Below, piece by piece: positions 1-5,638 of a stretch of DNA of 10,083 nucleotides. The first letter of the stretch is position 1. The number at the start of each line of letters is the position of its first letter. Source of the DNA: Dehalococcoidia bacterium (lineage in GTDB: Bacteria; Chloroflexota; Dehalococcoidia; E44-bin15; DAOWNJ01). The position numbers were made by a program, and so were the translations under genes. The stretch is from assembly GCA_030642645.1 (NCBI GenBank), contig DAOWNJ010000024.1, positions 1-10,083 of the forward strand, in the 5' to 3' direction. Under the pieces are notes generated by a model. The model made no database searches. It saw only the letters and a list, made by a program, of their open reading frames with translations, and was not told where the DNA came from.

Positions 1-79
1 CCCCCCTGGCCCTCTCGATCACCCCTTCTATTTCCTCCATCTCACCGAGGTGGGCATGGGTATCTACTATAGGGTACAC
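1..79 (-). CDS. TatD-family metal-dependent hydrolase, N-terminal fragment (runs off left edge)
   Basis: Only about 26 residues are in the window. From a GTG at 77-79 the reading begins with VYPIVDTHAHLGEME and continues with a helix-like IEGVIERARG stretch. The DTHAHL motif carries the HxH metal-binding pair at the start of the TatD/amidohydrolase TIM barrel, and TatD proteins characteristically open with 'IDTHAHL' followed by 'I..VIERA'. The GTG start is supported by a good Shine-Dalgarno (GGAGG at 86-90 on the minus strand), 6 bases upstream. TatD proteins are divalent-metal nucleases or deoxyribonuclease-like hydrolases acting in the cytoplasm; the exact substrate cannot be told from this fragment. 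The gene is divergent from the PAC2 gene. Another amidohydrolase with the same opening motif is possible but less likely. Confidence 0.72.
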   Translation of the reverse strand, partial: MYPIVDTHAHLGEMEEIEGVIERARG

Positions 80-93
80 CCCACTCCTCCCAC

Positions 94-122
94 TAGAAAA
101 ATTTGACCTTTTCGAGTATAGT
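94..122 (+). promoter_or_regulatory. Candidate promoter for the PAC2-family gene
   Basis: TAGAAA (94-99) and TATAGT (117-122) are separated by 17 bases, matching 4/6 and 5/6 of the sigma70 consensus. Initiation would fall near 129, leaving a leader of about 30 bases before the preferred ATG at 161. The element shares its TATA core (117-120) with a candidate promoter facing the other way. It rests on short matches only. Confidence 0.33.
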
Positions 123-143
123 AATAAAGGGAAGTGAACGCAA
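115..143 (-). promoter_or_regulatory. Candidate promoter for the TatD-family gene
   Basis: On the minus strand TTGCGT (138-143) and TATACT (115-120) are separated by 17 bases. The -10 box matches 5/6 and the -35 box only its TTG. Initiation near 108 would give a leader of about 29 bases carrying the GGAGG at 86-90 ahead of the GTG start at 79. The -10 box overlaps the candidate PAC2 promoter, so the two may compete. Confidence 0.32.
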
Positions 144-149
144 CATTTT

Positions 150-155
150 GGAAGG
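150..155 (+). promoter_or_regulatory. Ribosome binding site that decides the PAC2 gene start
   Basis: GGAAGG lies 5 bases upstream of ATG 161. The more upstream in-frame GTG at 134 has an AAAGGGA only about 2 bases away, which is too close. The spacing favours ATG 161, which also gives an N-terminus (MEAVRFYREPELKSPYLIAAW) typical of PAC2 proteins. Confidence 0.55.
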
Positions 156-160
156 TTGAT

Positions 161-1030
161 ATGGAAGCGGTGAGGTTTTACAGGGAGCCGGAGCTTAAGA
201 GTCCATATCTGATCGCAGCCTGGCCCGGGATGGGTGGGGTTGCTGTAACCTCAGCCAGGTATCTCACGGATAGTCTGGGGGCCGAGGAGATGGGTGAGAT
301 CGACCCTCATGGTTTCTTCGACCCAAGCGGGGTCCTTGTCGAGGAGTGCCTGGTTGAGGAGCCAGGGTATCCCGAGAACAAGTTCTATTTCTGGGAGAGG
401 GGAGGGGGTGACCTTTTGATCTTCATCGGGGATGTTCAGCCCGAGAAAGGGGGTTATGAGCTTGCCAACCTGATCCTCGATGTTGGGCAGAGGCTCGGTG
501 TAAAGAGGGTATTTACCTTTGCCGCTGCCCCAAGCCATATCCACCATGTCCAGAGGCCAAGGGTTCTTGGTGTGGCGACAAGTCCCGATCTCGTCTCGGA
601 GCTAAGGGGATACGATATAGGCCTTCTCAAGGATGGAAACATAAGCGGTATGAACGGGCTCCTCATCGGGGTCGCCAGGGAGAGGAATATGGAGGGCATC
701 TGCCTCCTCGGTGAGATACCGGTATATACTGCACCAATAGTGAACCCCCGCTCTTCAAAGGCAGTCCTTGAGGTATTAAGCCAGATGCTCGCCCTCGATA
801 TAGACCTCTCTGAGATGGATAGCTGGGCAAGGAAGACAGATGAGGAGATCGAGACCAACATTGCTCGTCTACGAGAATCACATGGTGAGGAGATGAAAGG
901 GCTGATTGAATACTTCGATCGCCTGAAGGAGCAGACAAGCCAGGAGGTTGAGGAGGACTTCCTTGCCGATGAGCTACTCAAGGAGATAGAGCAATTCCTC
1001 AGGAGCAGGGAGGACAAGGGGGAGAACTGA
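161..1030 (+). CDS. PAC2-family protein (proteasome-assembly-chaperone-2-like)
   Basis: A 289-residue protein of the PAC2 family, in which archaeal and bacterial members share a fold with the eukaryotic proteasome assembly chaperone PAC2 but have no settled biochemical role. Visible family hallmarks are a first strand ending in AAWPGMGGVA (about residues 18-27), a central LLIFIGDVQPE segment, and GNISGMNGLLIG (about 157-168) before the family's typical 'E.P.Y' region (GEIPVYTAPI). The last 65 or so residues are highly charged and predicted to be helical or coiled-coil (DEEIETNIARL onward), a common tail in bacterial members. No signal peptide or membrane segment is seen, so it is cytoplasmic. 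An in-frame GTG at 134 would add 9 residues. No proteasome gene is nearby, so a link to proteasomes is not supported here. The gene ends 3 bases from the convergent nadA. Confidence 0.85.
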   Translation: MEAVRFYREPELKSPYLIAAWPGMGGVAVTSARYLTDSLGAEEMGEIDPHGFFDPSGVLVEECLVEEPGYPENKFYFWERGGGDLLIFIGDVQPEKGGYELANLILDVGQRLGVKRVFTFAAAPSHIHHVQRPRVLGVATSPDLVSELRGYDIGLLKDGNISGMNGLLIGVARERNMEGICLLGEIPVYTAPIVNPRSSKAVLEVLSQMLALDIDLSEMDSWARKTDEEIETNIARLRESHGEEMKGLIEYFDRLKEQTSQEVEEDFLADELLKEIEQFLRSREDKGEN

Positions 1031-1033
1031 GCC

Positions 1034-1942
1034 CTACACTATCTCCAGCATCCTGTCCACGCTGGCCCTTGCCCTGATGCGAACTTCCTCTGAAACCCTT
1101 ACCTCAGGTGCCATGTCCTCAAGTGCCCACAGGACATCCTCAAGGGTGATTAGCTTCATTGTGGGGCATATCGCCTGCTCAGAGGCAGGGATGAACATCT
1201 TTTTAGGGTTCTCCTTCCTTAAACGATAGATAATCCCGATCTCAGTCCCCACAATTATCTCCCGCTCATCGCTTGCTAGGGCATATTGGAGCATGCCGCT
1301 GGTGCTCAATACCTCATCGGCGAGGGCTATAACTTCTCCGACGCACTCAGGGTGGACCATTACCCTTGCCCCTCGATGCACCTCCTTCTCCCTCAGGATG
1401 TCCTCGGCCTTTATCCTGATGTGGGATGGGCAATATCCTGGCCAGAGCTTCAACTTCCTTCCTGTCCTGGTGGCTACATAGTGGCCAAGGTTATAGTCGG
1501 GGACGAAGATTATCTCCCTCCCCTCTGGGATACTCTCTACAACCTTTATAGCATTGGCTGAGGTGCAGCATATATCACTCTCCGCCTTTACCTCGGCGGG
1601 GGAGTTCACATAGCAGACAACGGTTCGATCGGGGTGTTTCTCCTTCTCCTCCCTCAGGCTTTCGGCGGTTATCATGTCAGCCAGGGGACAGCCGGCATCG
1701 AGGTTGGGGAAAAGGACAACCTTATCGGGGCAGAGGATGGAGGCGGTCTCCGCCATGAAATAGACCCCGCAGAAGACGACGACATCGGCATCGCTCCTGG
1801 AGGCACTCCGGCTCAGCTCCAGGGAGTCGCCAACGAGGTCGGCTATATCCTGTATCTCGCCCAACTGATAGTTATGTGCCAGTATGATGGCATTTCGCTC
1901 CCTCTTAAGCTCGTTGATCCTTCCCAAAAGCTCATTATCCAT
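1034..1942 (-). CDS. nadA: Quinolinate synthase A
   Basis: NadA condenses iminoaspartate with dihydroxyacetone phosphate to give quinolinate in de novo NAD synthesis, using an oxygen-sensitive [4Fe-4S] cluster. The 302-residue length matches the short NadA class known from Thermotoga and Pyrococcus. The pseudo-threefold repeats are visible: AHNYQLGEIQDIAD (22-35), GVYFMAETASIL (59-70), YVNSPAEVKAESD (111-123), HPEC (197-200) and GTEIGIIYRL (232-241). The three cluster ligands by family alignment are Cys85 (DAGCPLA), Cys171 (WPGYCPSH) and Cys259 (AICPTMK), all present. The start ATG overlaps the mnmA stop by 8 bases, and GGAGGGG inside the mnmA tail serves as the Shine-Dalgarno, which suggests translational coupling. 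It is the last gene of the cysK-cysE-mnmA-nadA operon. The partners nadB and nadC are not in the window. Its Fe-S cluster gives a plausible sulfur link to its neighbours. Confidence 0.97.
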   Translation of the reverse strand: MDNELLGRINELKRERNAIILAHNYQLGEIQDIADLVGDSLELSRSASRSDADVVVFCGVYFMAETASILCPDKVVLFPNLDAGCPLADMITAESLREEKEKHPDRTVVCYVNSPAEVKAESDICCTSANAIKVVESIPEGREIIFVPDYNLGHYVATRTGRKLKLWPGYCPSHIRIKAEDILREKEVHRGARVMVHPECVGEVIALADEVLSTSGMLQYALASDEREIIVGTEIGIIYRLRKENPKKMFIPASEQAICPTMKLITLEDVLWALEDMAPEVRVSEEVRIRARASVDRMLEIV

Positions 1943-2945
1943 CCATCACCCCTCCCCCAACTACACTGTCCCCATCATAGAATACCACCGCCTGACCTGG
2001 TGTTATCGCCATCTGTGGCTGGGAGAAGCTCACAAGAACCCTTTCCCCATCCATAGGGGTTATCAGGGCCCGAGCCTCCTGGTGGAGGTATCTTATCTTC
2101 GCCTTGACCTCCATCGGTTGCTCCAGTCTCTCAATAGCTATCCAGTTAAGCCCAGAGGCTATGAGCTCATCCCGGTATAACTCACCCTTTCCCCCAACAA
2201 TAACGGTATTCCTCTCATGACAAATGGCACTTACATATAATGGCTCCTTTGTTGAGATACCAAGACCCCTGCGCTGCCCTATGGTATAAAATGGGATGCC
2301 CCGGTGATCTCCCAGGGTCCTACCATCACGGTCAACGATTGGCCCCGGCCTTGCCGCCTGTGGGATATTCTCCATAAGAAACCTGTGGTAGTCTTTATCG
2401 GGGATGAAGCATATCTCCTGGCTATCCGGCCTCTCGGGCAGTCCCAGTCCCCTGGCCATCCCCCTCACCCTGTCTTTATTCATACCCCCAAGTGGCATAA
2501 TGGTGTGGGCTAGCTCATCCTGGGTCATCAAATAGAGGAAATAGGACTGGTCCTTGTCAACTCCCTTTTTGAGAAAATACCTCGAGCCATCTCTTGATAC
2601 CCTCGCATAGTGTCCGGTGGCGATAAGCCCCGCCCCCACCTCCCTCGCTACCCTCTGGAGGGCATCGAACTTTATATATCGATTGCACCTGATGCATGGG
2701 TTTGGGGTTCTCCCCAGGCTATACTCCCTCAAGAAGTAGTCGATTACCCTATCCCGAAAGGAAGGGCTTAAGTCTATCACCTCGTGAGGTATGCCAATTT
2801 GAAGGGCCACAGCACATGCGTCCTCCACATTGATGGATGGCCAGAGCCTGAATGTGACCCCGATGACCTCGTAGCCCTCTTCTTTAAGGATGGCGGCGGC
2901 AATGGATGAGTCCACCCCGCCGCTCATCGCCACCACCACCTTCAT
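1935..2945 (-). CDS. mnmA: tRNA-specific 2-thiouridylase
   Basis: MnmA adenylates U34 of tRNAs for Lys, Glu and Gln and replaces the 2-oxygen with sulfur. The 336-residue protein starts with the PP-loop SGGVDSS (8-14), followed by the tRNA-recognition and catalytic elements ATGHYAR (109-115), KDQSYFLY (131-138) and FYTIGQRRGLG (219-229). It ends in a beta-barrel domain with AITPGQAVVFYDGD (313-326). The conserved active-site cysteines are Cys87 (in NPCIRCN, 82-88) and Cys179 (in QEICFI). Cys84 makes the first pair a CxxC rather than the DxxC of E. coli, a form associated with Fe-S-dependent MnmA. The ATG lies in an ATGA overlap with cysE, and GAGGAGG within the cysE tail serves as Shine-Dalgarno. 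The protein is slightly shorter than the usual 350-370 residues, without any missing motif. No cysteine desulfurase gene is present alongside. Confidence 0.96.
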   Translation of the reverse strand: MKVVVAMSGGVDSSIAAAILKEEGYEVIGVTFRLWPSINVEDACAVALQIGIPHEVIDLSPSFRDRVIDYFLREYSLGRTPNPCIRCNRYIKFDALQRVAREVGAGLIATGHYARVSRDGSRYFLKKGVDKDQSYFLYLMTQDELAHTIMPLGGMNKDRVRGMARGLGLPERPDSQEICFIPDKDYHRFLMENIPQAARPGPIVDRDGRTLGDHRGIPFYTIGQRRGLGISTKEPLYVSAICHERNTVIVGGKGELYRDELIASGLNWIAIERLEQPMEVKAKIRYLHQEARALITPMDGERVLVSFSQPQMAITPGQAVVFYDGDSVVGGGVMDG

Positions 2946-3658
2946 TCGTCCTCCTCAAAAAGCCTCTCGATCTCCTCCTTCTTCGCCTCCAGTTCATCAG
3001 GGGAGACTAGGAGGCTGGCGCTCTCCTCTATCCTCCTTAGGCGCTTATCGAGCCTCTCCTGTTCCTCAAGAACGAGCCTGATCGCCTCGCTTACAGGGTC
3101 TGGAAGCTTGGCATGCTCCAGGCTCATCGGCTCCTTTCTGTCCTCCACTGCCCTCCCCGGGACCCCGACAACGGTAGTCCCTGGGGGGACAGACCTCAAG
3201 ACAACGGAGTTTGCCCCGATCGTGGCCCCATCACCAACCGTGATCGGGCCGAGGAGTACCGCTGCCGCCCCGATAACCACATTGTTCCCGATAGTGGGGT
3301 GACGCTTCTTCTTCTCCATTGTTGTCCCTCCGAGGACAACCCCCTGGTAGAGGAGGACATCGTCTCCGATCTCCGCTGTCTCCCCTATTACCACCCCCAT
3401 CCCGTGGTCGATGAAGAAGCGCCTTCCGATCCTGGCCCCTGGATGGACCTCGATCCCTGTGAGGAGGCGGTTTATATGAGACAGGAGACGGGCGAGGAGC
3501 TTTAGTCTGTGTGTCCACAGGAAGTGGGCAGGTCGGTGAAGCCAGATGGCGTGAAGCCCCGGGTAGCACAGGATGACCTCGATGGTATTTCTGGCCGCCG
3601 GGTCCCTGGCGAATGCTGTCTTGATGTCCTCTCTAATCCTTCTAAACAAGTTGCTCAC
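2942..3658 (-). CDS. cysE: Serine O-acetyltransferase (EpsC-type)
   Basis: CysE transfers acetyl from acetyl-CoA to L-serine, making O-acetylserine for cysteine synthesis in the cytoplasm. The protein has 238 residues: a short N-terminal helical region (1-65), then a left-handed beta-helix of hexapeptide repeats (about 66-168) containing IEVHPGARIG, FFIDHGMGVVIGETAEIGDD (81-100), the LGGTT loop (109-113) and VGVPGRAV (164-171). Catalytic His85 sits in the IDHG motif, and His120 matches the second conserved His of CysE. Residues 175-238 form a charged helical or coiled-coil extension ending FEEDE. It lacks the C-terminal Ile that lets enteric CysE dock into CysK. The start is GTG, overlapping the cysK stop as GTGA, with AGGAGAGG just upstream. 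It is the second gene of the operon and supplies the substrate for the gene before it. Confidence 0.95.
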   Translation of the reverse strand: MSNLFRRIREDIKTAFARDPAARNTIEVILCYPGLHAIWLHRPAHFLWTHRLKLLARLLSHINRLLTGIEVHPGARIGRRFFIDHGMGVVIGETAEIGDDVLLYQGVVLGGTTMEKKKRHPTIGNNVVIGAAAVLLGPITVGDGATIGANSVVLRSVPPGTTVVGVPGRAVEDRKEPMSLEHAKLPDPVSEAIRLVLEEQERLDKRLRRIEESASLLVSPDELEAKKEEIERLFEEDE

Positions 3659-4587
3659 CCCCTCTCCTGGAAAAGGCCTGTAGTTAGGTAGCGCTCACCT
3701 GTATCGGGGAATATCACAACGATTAGCCTCCCCTTATTCTCACGCCTTCTGGCAACCTCGATTGCCGCCCAGGCTGCCGCCCCTGAGGATATCCCGGCCA
3801 GTATCCCCTCCTCTCTTGCAAGCCTCCTCGTCATCGCCTCGGCATCCTCATTTGAGACGGTGATGACCTCATCGATAAGCTCAACCTTTAATACATCAGG
3901 GATGAAGCCTGCCCCGATCCCCTCGATCCGGTGAGGCCCTGGCTTTCCACCGGATAGGAGGGGGGAATCTGCCGGCTCAACGGCGATGGCCCGGAAATGC
4001 GGCTTCCTCTTCTTTATCGTCTCGCTTATCCCGGTTAGTGTTCCCCCGGTCCCGATTCCCGAGACCAGGATGTCAACCAGGCCATCGGTATCCCTCCAGA
4101 CCTCCTCAGCGGTTGCCTCACGGTGGGCCCCTGGGTTGGCAGGGTTCCTGAACTGCTGGGGCATAAAGGAGTTTGGGGTGGAGAGGGCCAGCTCCTGGGC
4201 CCTCCTCACCGCCCCGCTCATCCCCTCATCCCCCGGTGTAAGCACGAGCTCGGCACCAAAGGCGGCGAGAAGCCTGCTTCTCTCGATTGACATTGTATCG
4301 GGCATTGTGAGGATGAGCCTCAAGCCCCTTACAGCGCATACGAATGCAAGGGCGACGCCGGTGTTTCCGCTTGTTGGCTCGATGATCACTGTATCTGGGG
4401 TGATGAGCCCCCTATCCTCACCGACCCTGATCATGGAGATCCCGATACGGTCCTTGATGCTGCCGCAGGGGTTGAAGGACTCAAGCTTGGCCAAAACCTC
4501 GGCCCCAAGCCCTCTGGTGACCCTGTTCAGCCTTACAAGCGGGGTATTCCCGACCAGTTCGGTTATATCGCTAGCTATCCTTGGCAT
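3655..4587 (-). CDS. cysK: Cysteine synthase (O-acetylserine sulfhydrylase A)
   Basis: CysK is a fold-type II PLP enzyme that makes cysteine from O-acetylserine and sulfide. The 310-residue length is typical. Visible motifs are ITELVGNTPLVRL (8-20), PLP lysine Lys45 in GSIKDRIG (42-49), the asparagine loop TSGNTG (72-77), the phosphate-binding GIGTGGT (178-183 region), GIGAGFIP (223-230), GISSGAA (265-271) and PDTGERYLTTGLF (294-306). The start ATG 4587 gives the family's normal N-terminus. It is the promoter-proximal gene of the sulfur operon, with a strong promoter only about 30-60 bases upstream and a very short leader, which leaves no room for a T-box or S-box riboswitch. Cystathionine beta-synthase or O-phosphoserine sulfhydrylase are conceivable relatives, but adjacency to cysE favours O-acetylserine as substrate. 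Confidence 0.95.
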   Translation of the reverse strand: MPRIASDITELVGNTPLVRLNRVTRGLGAEVLAKLESFNPCGSIKDRIGISMIRVGEDRGLITPDTVIIEPTSGNTGVALAFVCAVRGLRLILTMPDTMSIERSRLLAAFGAELVLTPGDEGMSGAVRRAQELALSTPNSFMPQQFRNPANPGAHREATAEEVWRDTDGLVDILVSGIGTGGTLTGISETIKKRKPHFRAIAVEPADSPLLSGGKPGPHRIEGIGAGFIPDVLKVELIDEVITVSNEDAEAMTRRLAREEGILAGISSGAAAWAAIEVARRRENKGRLIVVIFPDTGERYLTTGLFQERG

Positions 4588-4617
4588 CTATCGGTTTTTC
4601 TCCTTCATAGAGATTAT

Positions 4618-4647
4618 ATTATAAACTATGAGAGATTTATATAACAA
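4618..4647 (-). promoter_or_regulatory. Promoter of the cysK-cysE-mnmA-nadA operon
   Basis: On the minus strand TTGTTA (4642-4647) and TATAAT (4618-4623) are 18 bases apart, a 4/6 and 6/6 match. A second overlapping TATAAT (4613-4618) follows. Initiation would be near 4611, giving a leader of about 24 bases that contains GAAGGAG (the Shine-Dalgarno, around 4600-4606) before ATG 4587. The -35 box directly abuts that of the divergent promoter. Confidence 0.7.
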
Positions 4648-4677
4648 TTGGACTTAGCCTGGGGGAAACTCTATAAT
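4648..4677 (+). promoter_or_regulatory. Promoter of the asparagine-synthetase-like gene
   Basis: TTGGAC (4648-4653) and TATAAT (4672-4677) are separated by 18 bases, a 4/6 and 6/6 match. Initiation would fall about 4683-4686, at or a few bases before the candidate start codons, so the message would be leaderless or nearly so. Confidence 0.7.
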
Positions 4678-4685
4678 CATAATGA

Positions 4686-5540
4686 GTGAGGGTAATGGGC
4701 CAGAACTTGCCAGGGATAGAGGAAGTGGCATCGAACCTGAGGGCGATGCTCGATCGGGCGGTAAGGGATAACCCGGCCCAGGGGGTTCTCCTCTCCGGGG
4801 GGCTTGATACCAGCATAGTGGCATTTCTGGCCAAGAGGCATGTCAGGGACCTCGAGGCATTCACCGTGAGCCTCGAGGGCTATGATAACGACCTGGGATA
4901 TGCCAGGATGGTTGCCGATTTCCTCAAGATCGATCACAGGGTTCATCTATTCACCGCGAGTGAGGCAGCGGAGGCCGCCGTGAGGGCGATAGAGGTCCTG
5001 CATAGCGGTGAATATCAGGGTGAGATCCCCCCATTTATCAGAGAAAATGCGGCTCCTGACCTCCTGGAGGATGTTGGCCTCACTGCCTTTGCCCCGCTCT
5101 ATATCGCAATGAAATTCGCCAGTGAGGAGGTTCGTTCCATATATACCGGTGACGGAGCAGACGAGCTATTTATCGGATATGGCTCGCTTGTCGGGTTTAT
5201 CGACCATATAGCCTCATTTGATGATGAGTTCAGCCAGAGGATGCTCCGGGGATTGGGGAATGAGCTATCACTTCGAGGCTATGATATGAGATACCCATAC
5301 ATCATTGGAAGCTCCCTCGGCCTCAAGGTAAAGACCCCCTTTTTGACCCCTGGCGTGGCTGAATATGCCGTGAGCATACCCCTAATTTACAGGGTTAGAA
5401 GAGAGAAGGAAACCGCCTGGGGGAAATGGATATTAAGGAAGGCCTTCGAGGACTACCTCCCCCCGGAGATAATCTGGAGGAAAAAAACCCCCATAGATAC
5501 AGGTAGCGGGGCGATGCAGGCGCTTTATGGAGAGGACTAG
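4686..5540 (+). CDS. Stand-alone asparagine-synthetase-like PP-loop protein
   Basis: A 284-residue protein equivalent to the C-terminal synthetase half of asparagine synthetase B. The ATP pyrophosphatase loop SGGLDTS is at 37-43, an acidic metal and pyrophosphate motif GDGADELFIGY at 155-165, and the family's closing elements VKTPFL (215-220) and LPPEIIWRKKTP (258-269). The N-terminal class II glutamine amidotransferase domain with its Cys1 is absent: the protein begins only about 36 residues before the PP-loop. It should therefore adenylate a carboxylate and use free ammonia or another nucleophile; the substrate cannot be read from the sequence. The start is GTG 4686, or ATG 4695, which has GAGTGAGGG just upstream and fits the promoter better. 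It is transcribed divergently from the cysteine operon. Related orphan proteins are annotated as asparagine synthase-related; beta-lactam-synthetase-like chemistry is another possibility. Confidence 0.85.
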   Translation: MRVMGQNLPGIEEVASNLRAMLDRAVRDNPAQGVLLSGGLDTSIVAFLAKRHVRDLEAFTVSLEGYDNDLGYARMVADFLKIDHRVHLFTASEAAEAAVRAIEVLHSGEYQGEIPPFIRENAAPDLLEDVGLTAFAPLYIAMKFASEEVRSIYTGDGADELFIGYGSLVGFIDHIASFDDEFSQRMLRGLGNELSLRGYDMRYPYIIGSSLGLKVKTPFLTPGVAEYAVSIPLIYRVRREKETAWGKWILRKAFEDYLPPEIIWRKKTPIDTGSGAMQALYGED

Positions 5541-5611
5541 AACCTACCCGGTATCCTCGTTCCACAATCGGGGCATCTACTATCTCTTACTGTTATTGTA
5601 AGGAATGATAG
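5537..5611 (-). pseudogene. Possible C-terminal scrap of a radical-SAM/zinc-ribbon protein
   Basis: Between the convergent genes the minus strand reads a 24-codon open stretch ending CPDCGTRIPGRF then TAG. It is preceded by an in-frame TGA (5612-5614) and has no start codon or Shine-Dalgarno. A final zinc-ribbon half 'CP.CGT.IPG' plus an aromatic residue is typical of the C-terminus of AmmeMemoRadiSam-system radical SAM enzymes (AmrS). The rest of such a gene is absent, so this would be a deletion remnant. Its TAG overlaps the TAG of the plus-strand gene in the palindrome CTAG. The match is short, and chance resemblance cannot be excluded. Confidence 0.35.
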
Positions 5612-5638
5612 TCAGGTAATCTGAACCACGCCTTTGCC

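Noticed and set aside
134..160. GTG at 134 as the start of the PAC2 gene
   Set aside because: Its purine-rich stretch is only about 2 bases away, whereas ATG 161 has GGAAGG at a normal 5-base spacing and yields a family-like N-terminus.
454..1017. 187-codon minus-strand ORF across the PAC2 gene
   Set aside because: Serine/arginine-rich reverse reading of a clear coding region; no domain and no Shine-Dalgarno support.
3986..4624. 212-codon plus-strand ORF across cysK
   Set aside because: It lies antisense to cysK, which has every family motif. The ORF is serine- and proline-rich with no recognisable domain.
4588..4641. Riboswitch or T-box in front of the cysteine operon
   Set aside because: The predicted promoter leaves a leader of only about 24 bases, too short for any known riboswitch.
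5586..5602. CTTAC / GTAAG inverted repeat as a terminator for the convergent genes
   Set aside because: Only five base pairs, A/T-rich, with no T-run on either side; too weak to call.
5612..5614. TGA before the zinc-ribbon scrap read as selenocysteine
   Set aside because: No start codon or coding context upstream in frame apart from the finished acuC, and no hairpin of SECIS type is apparent after it.
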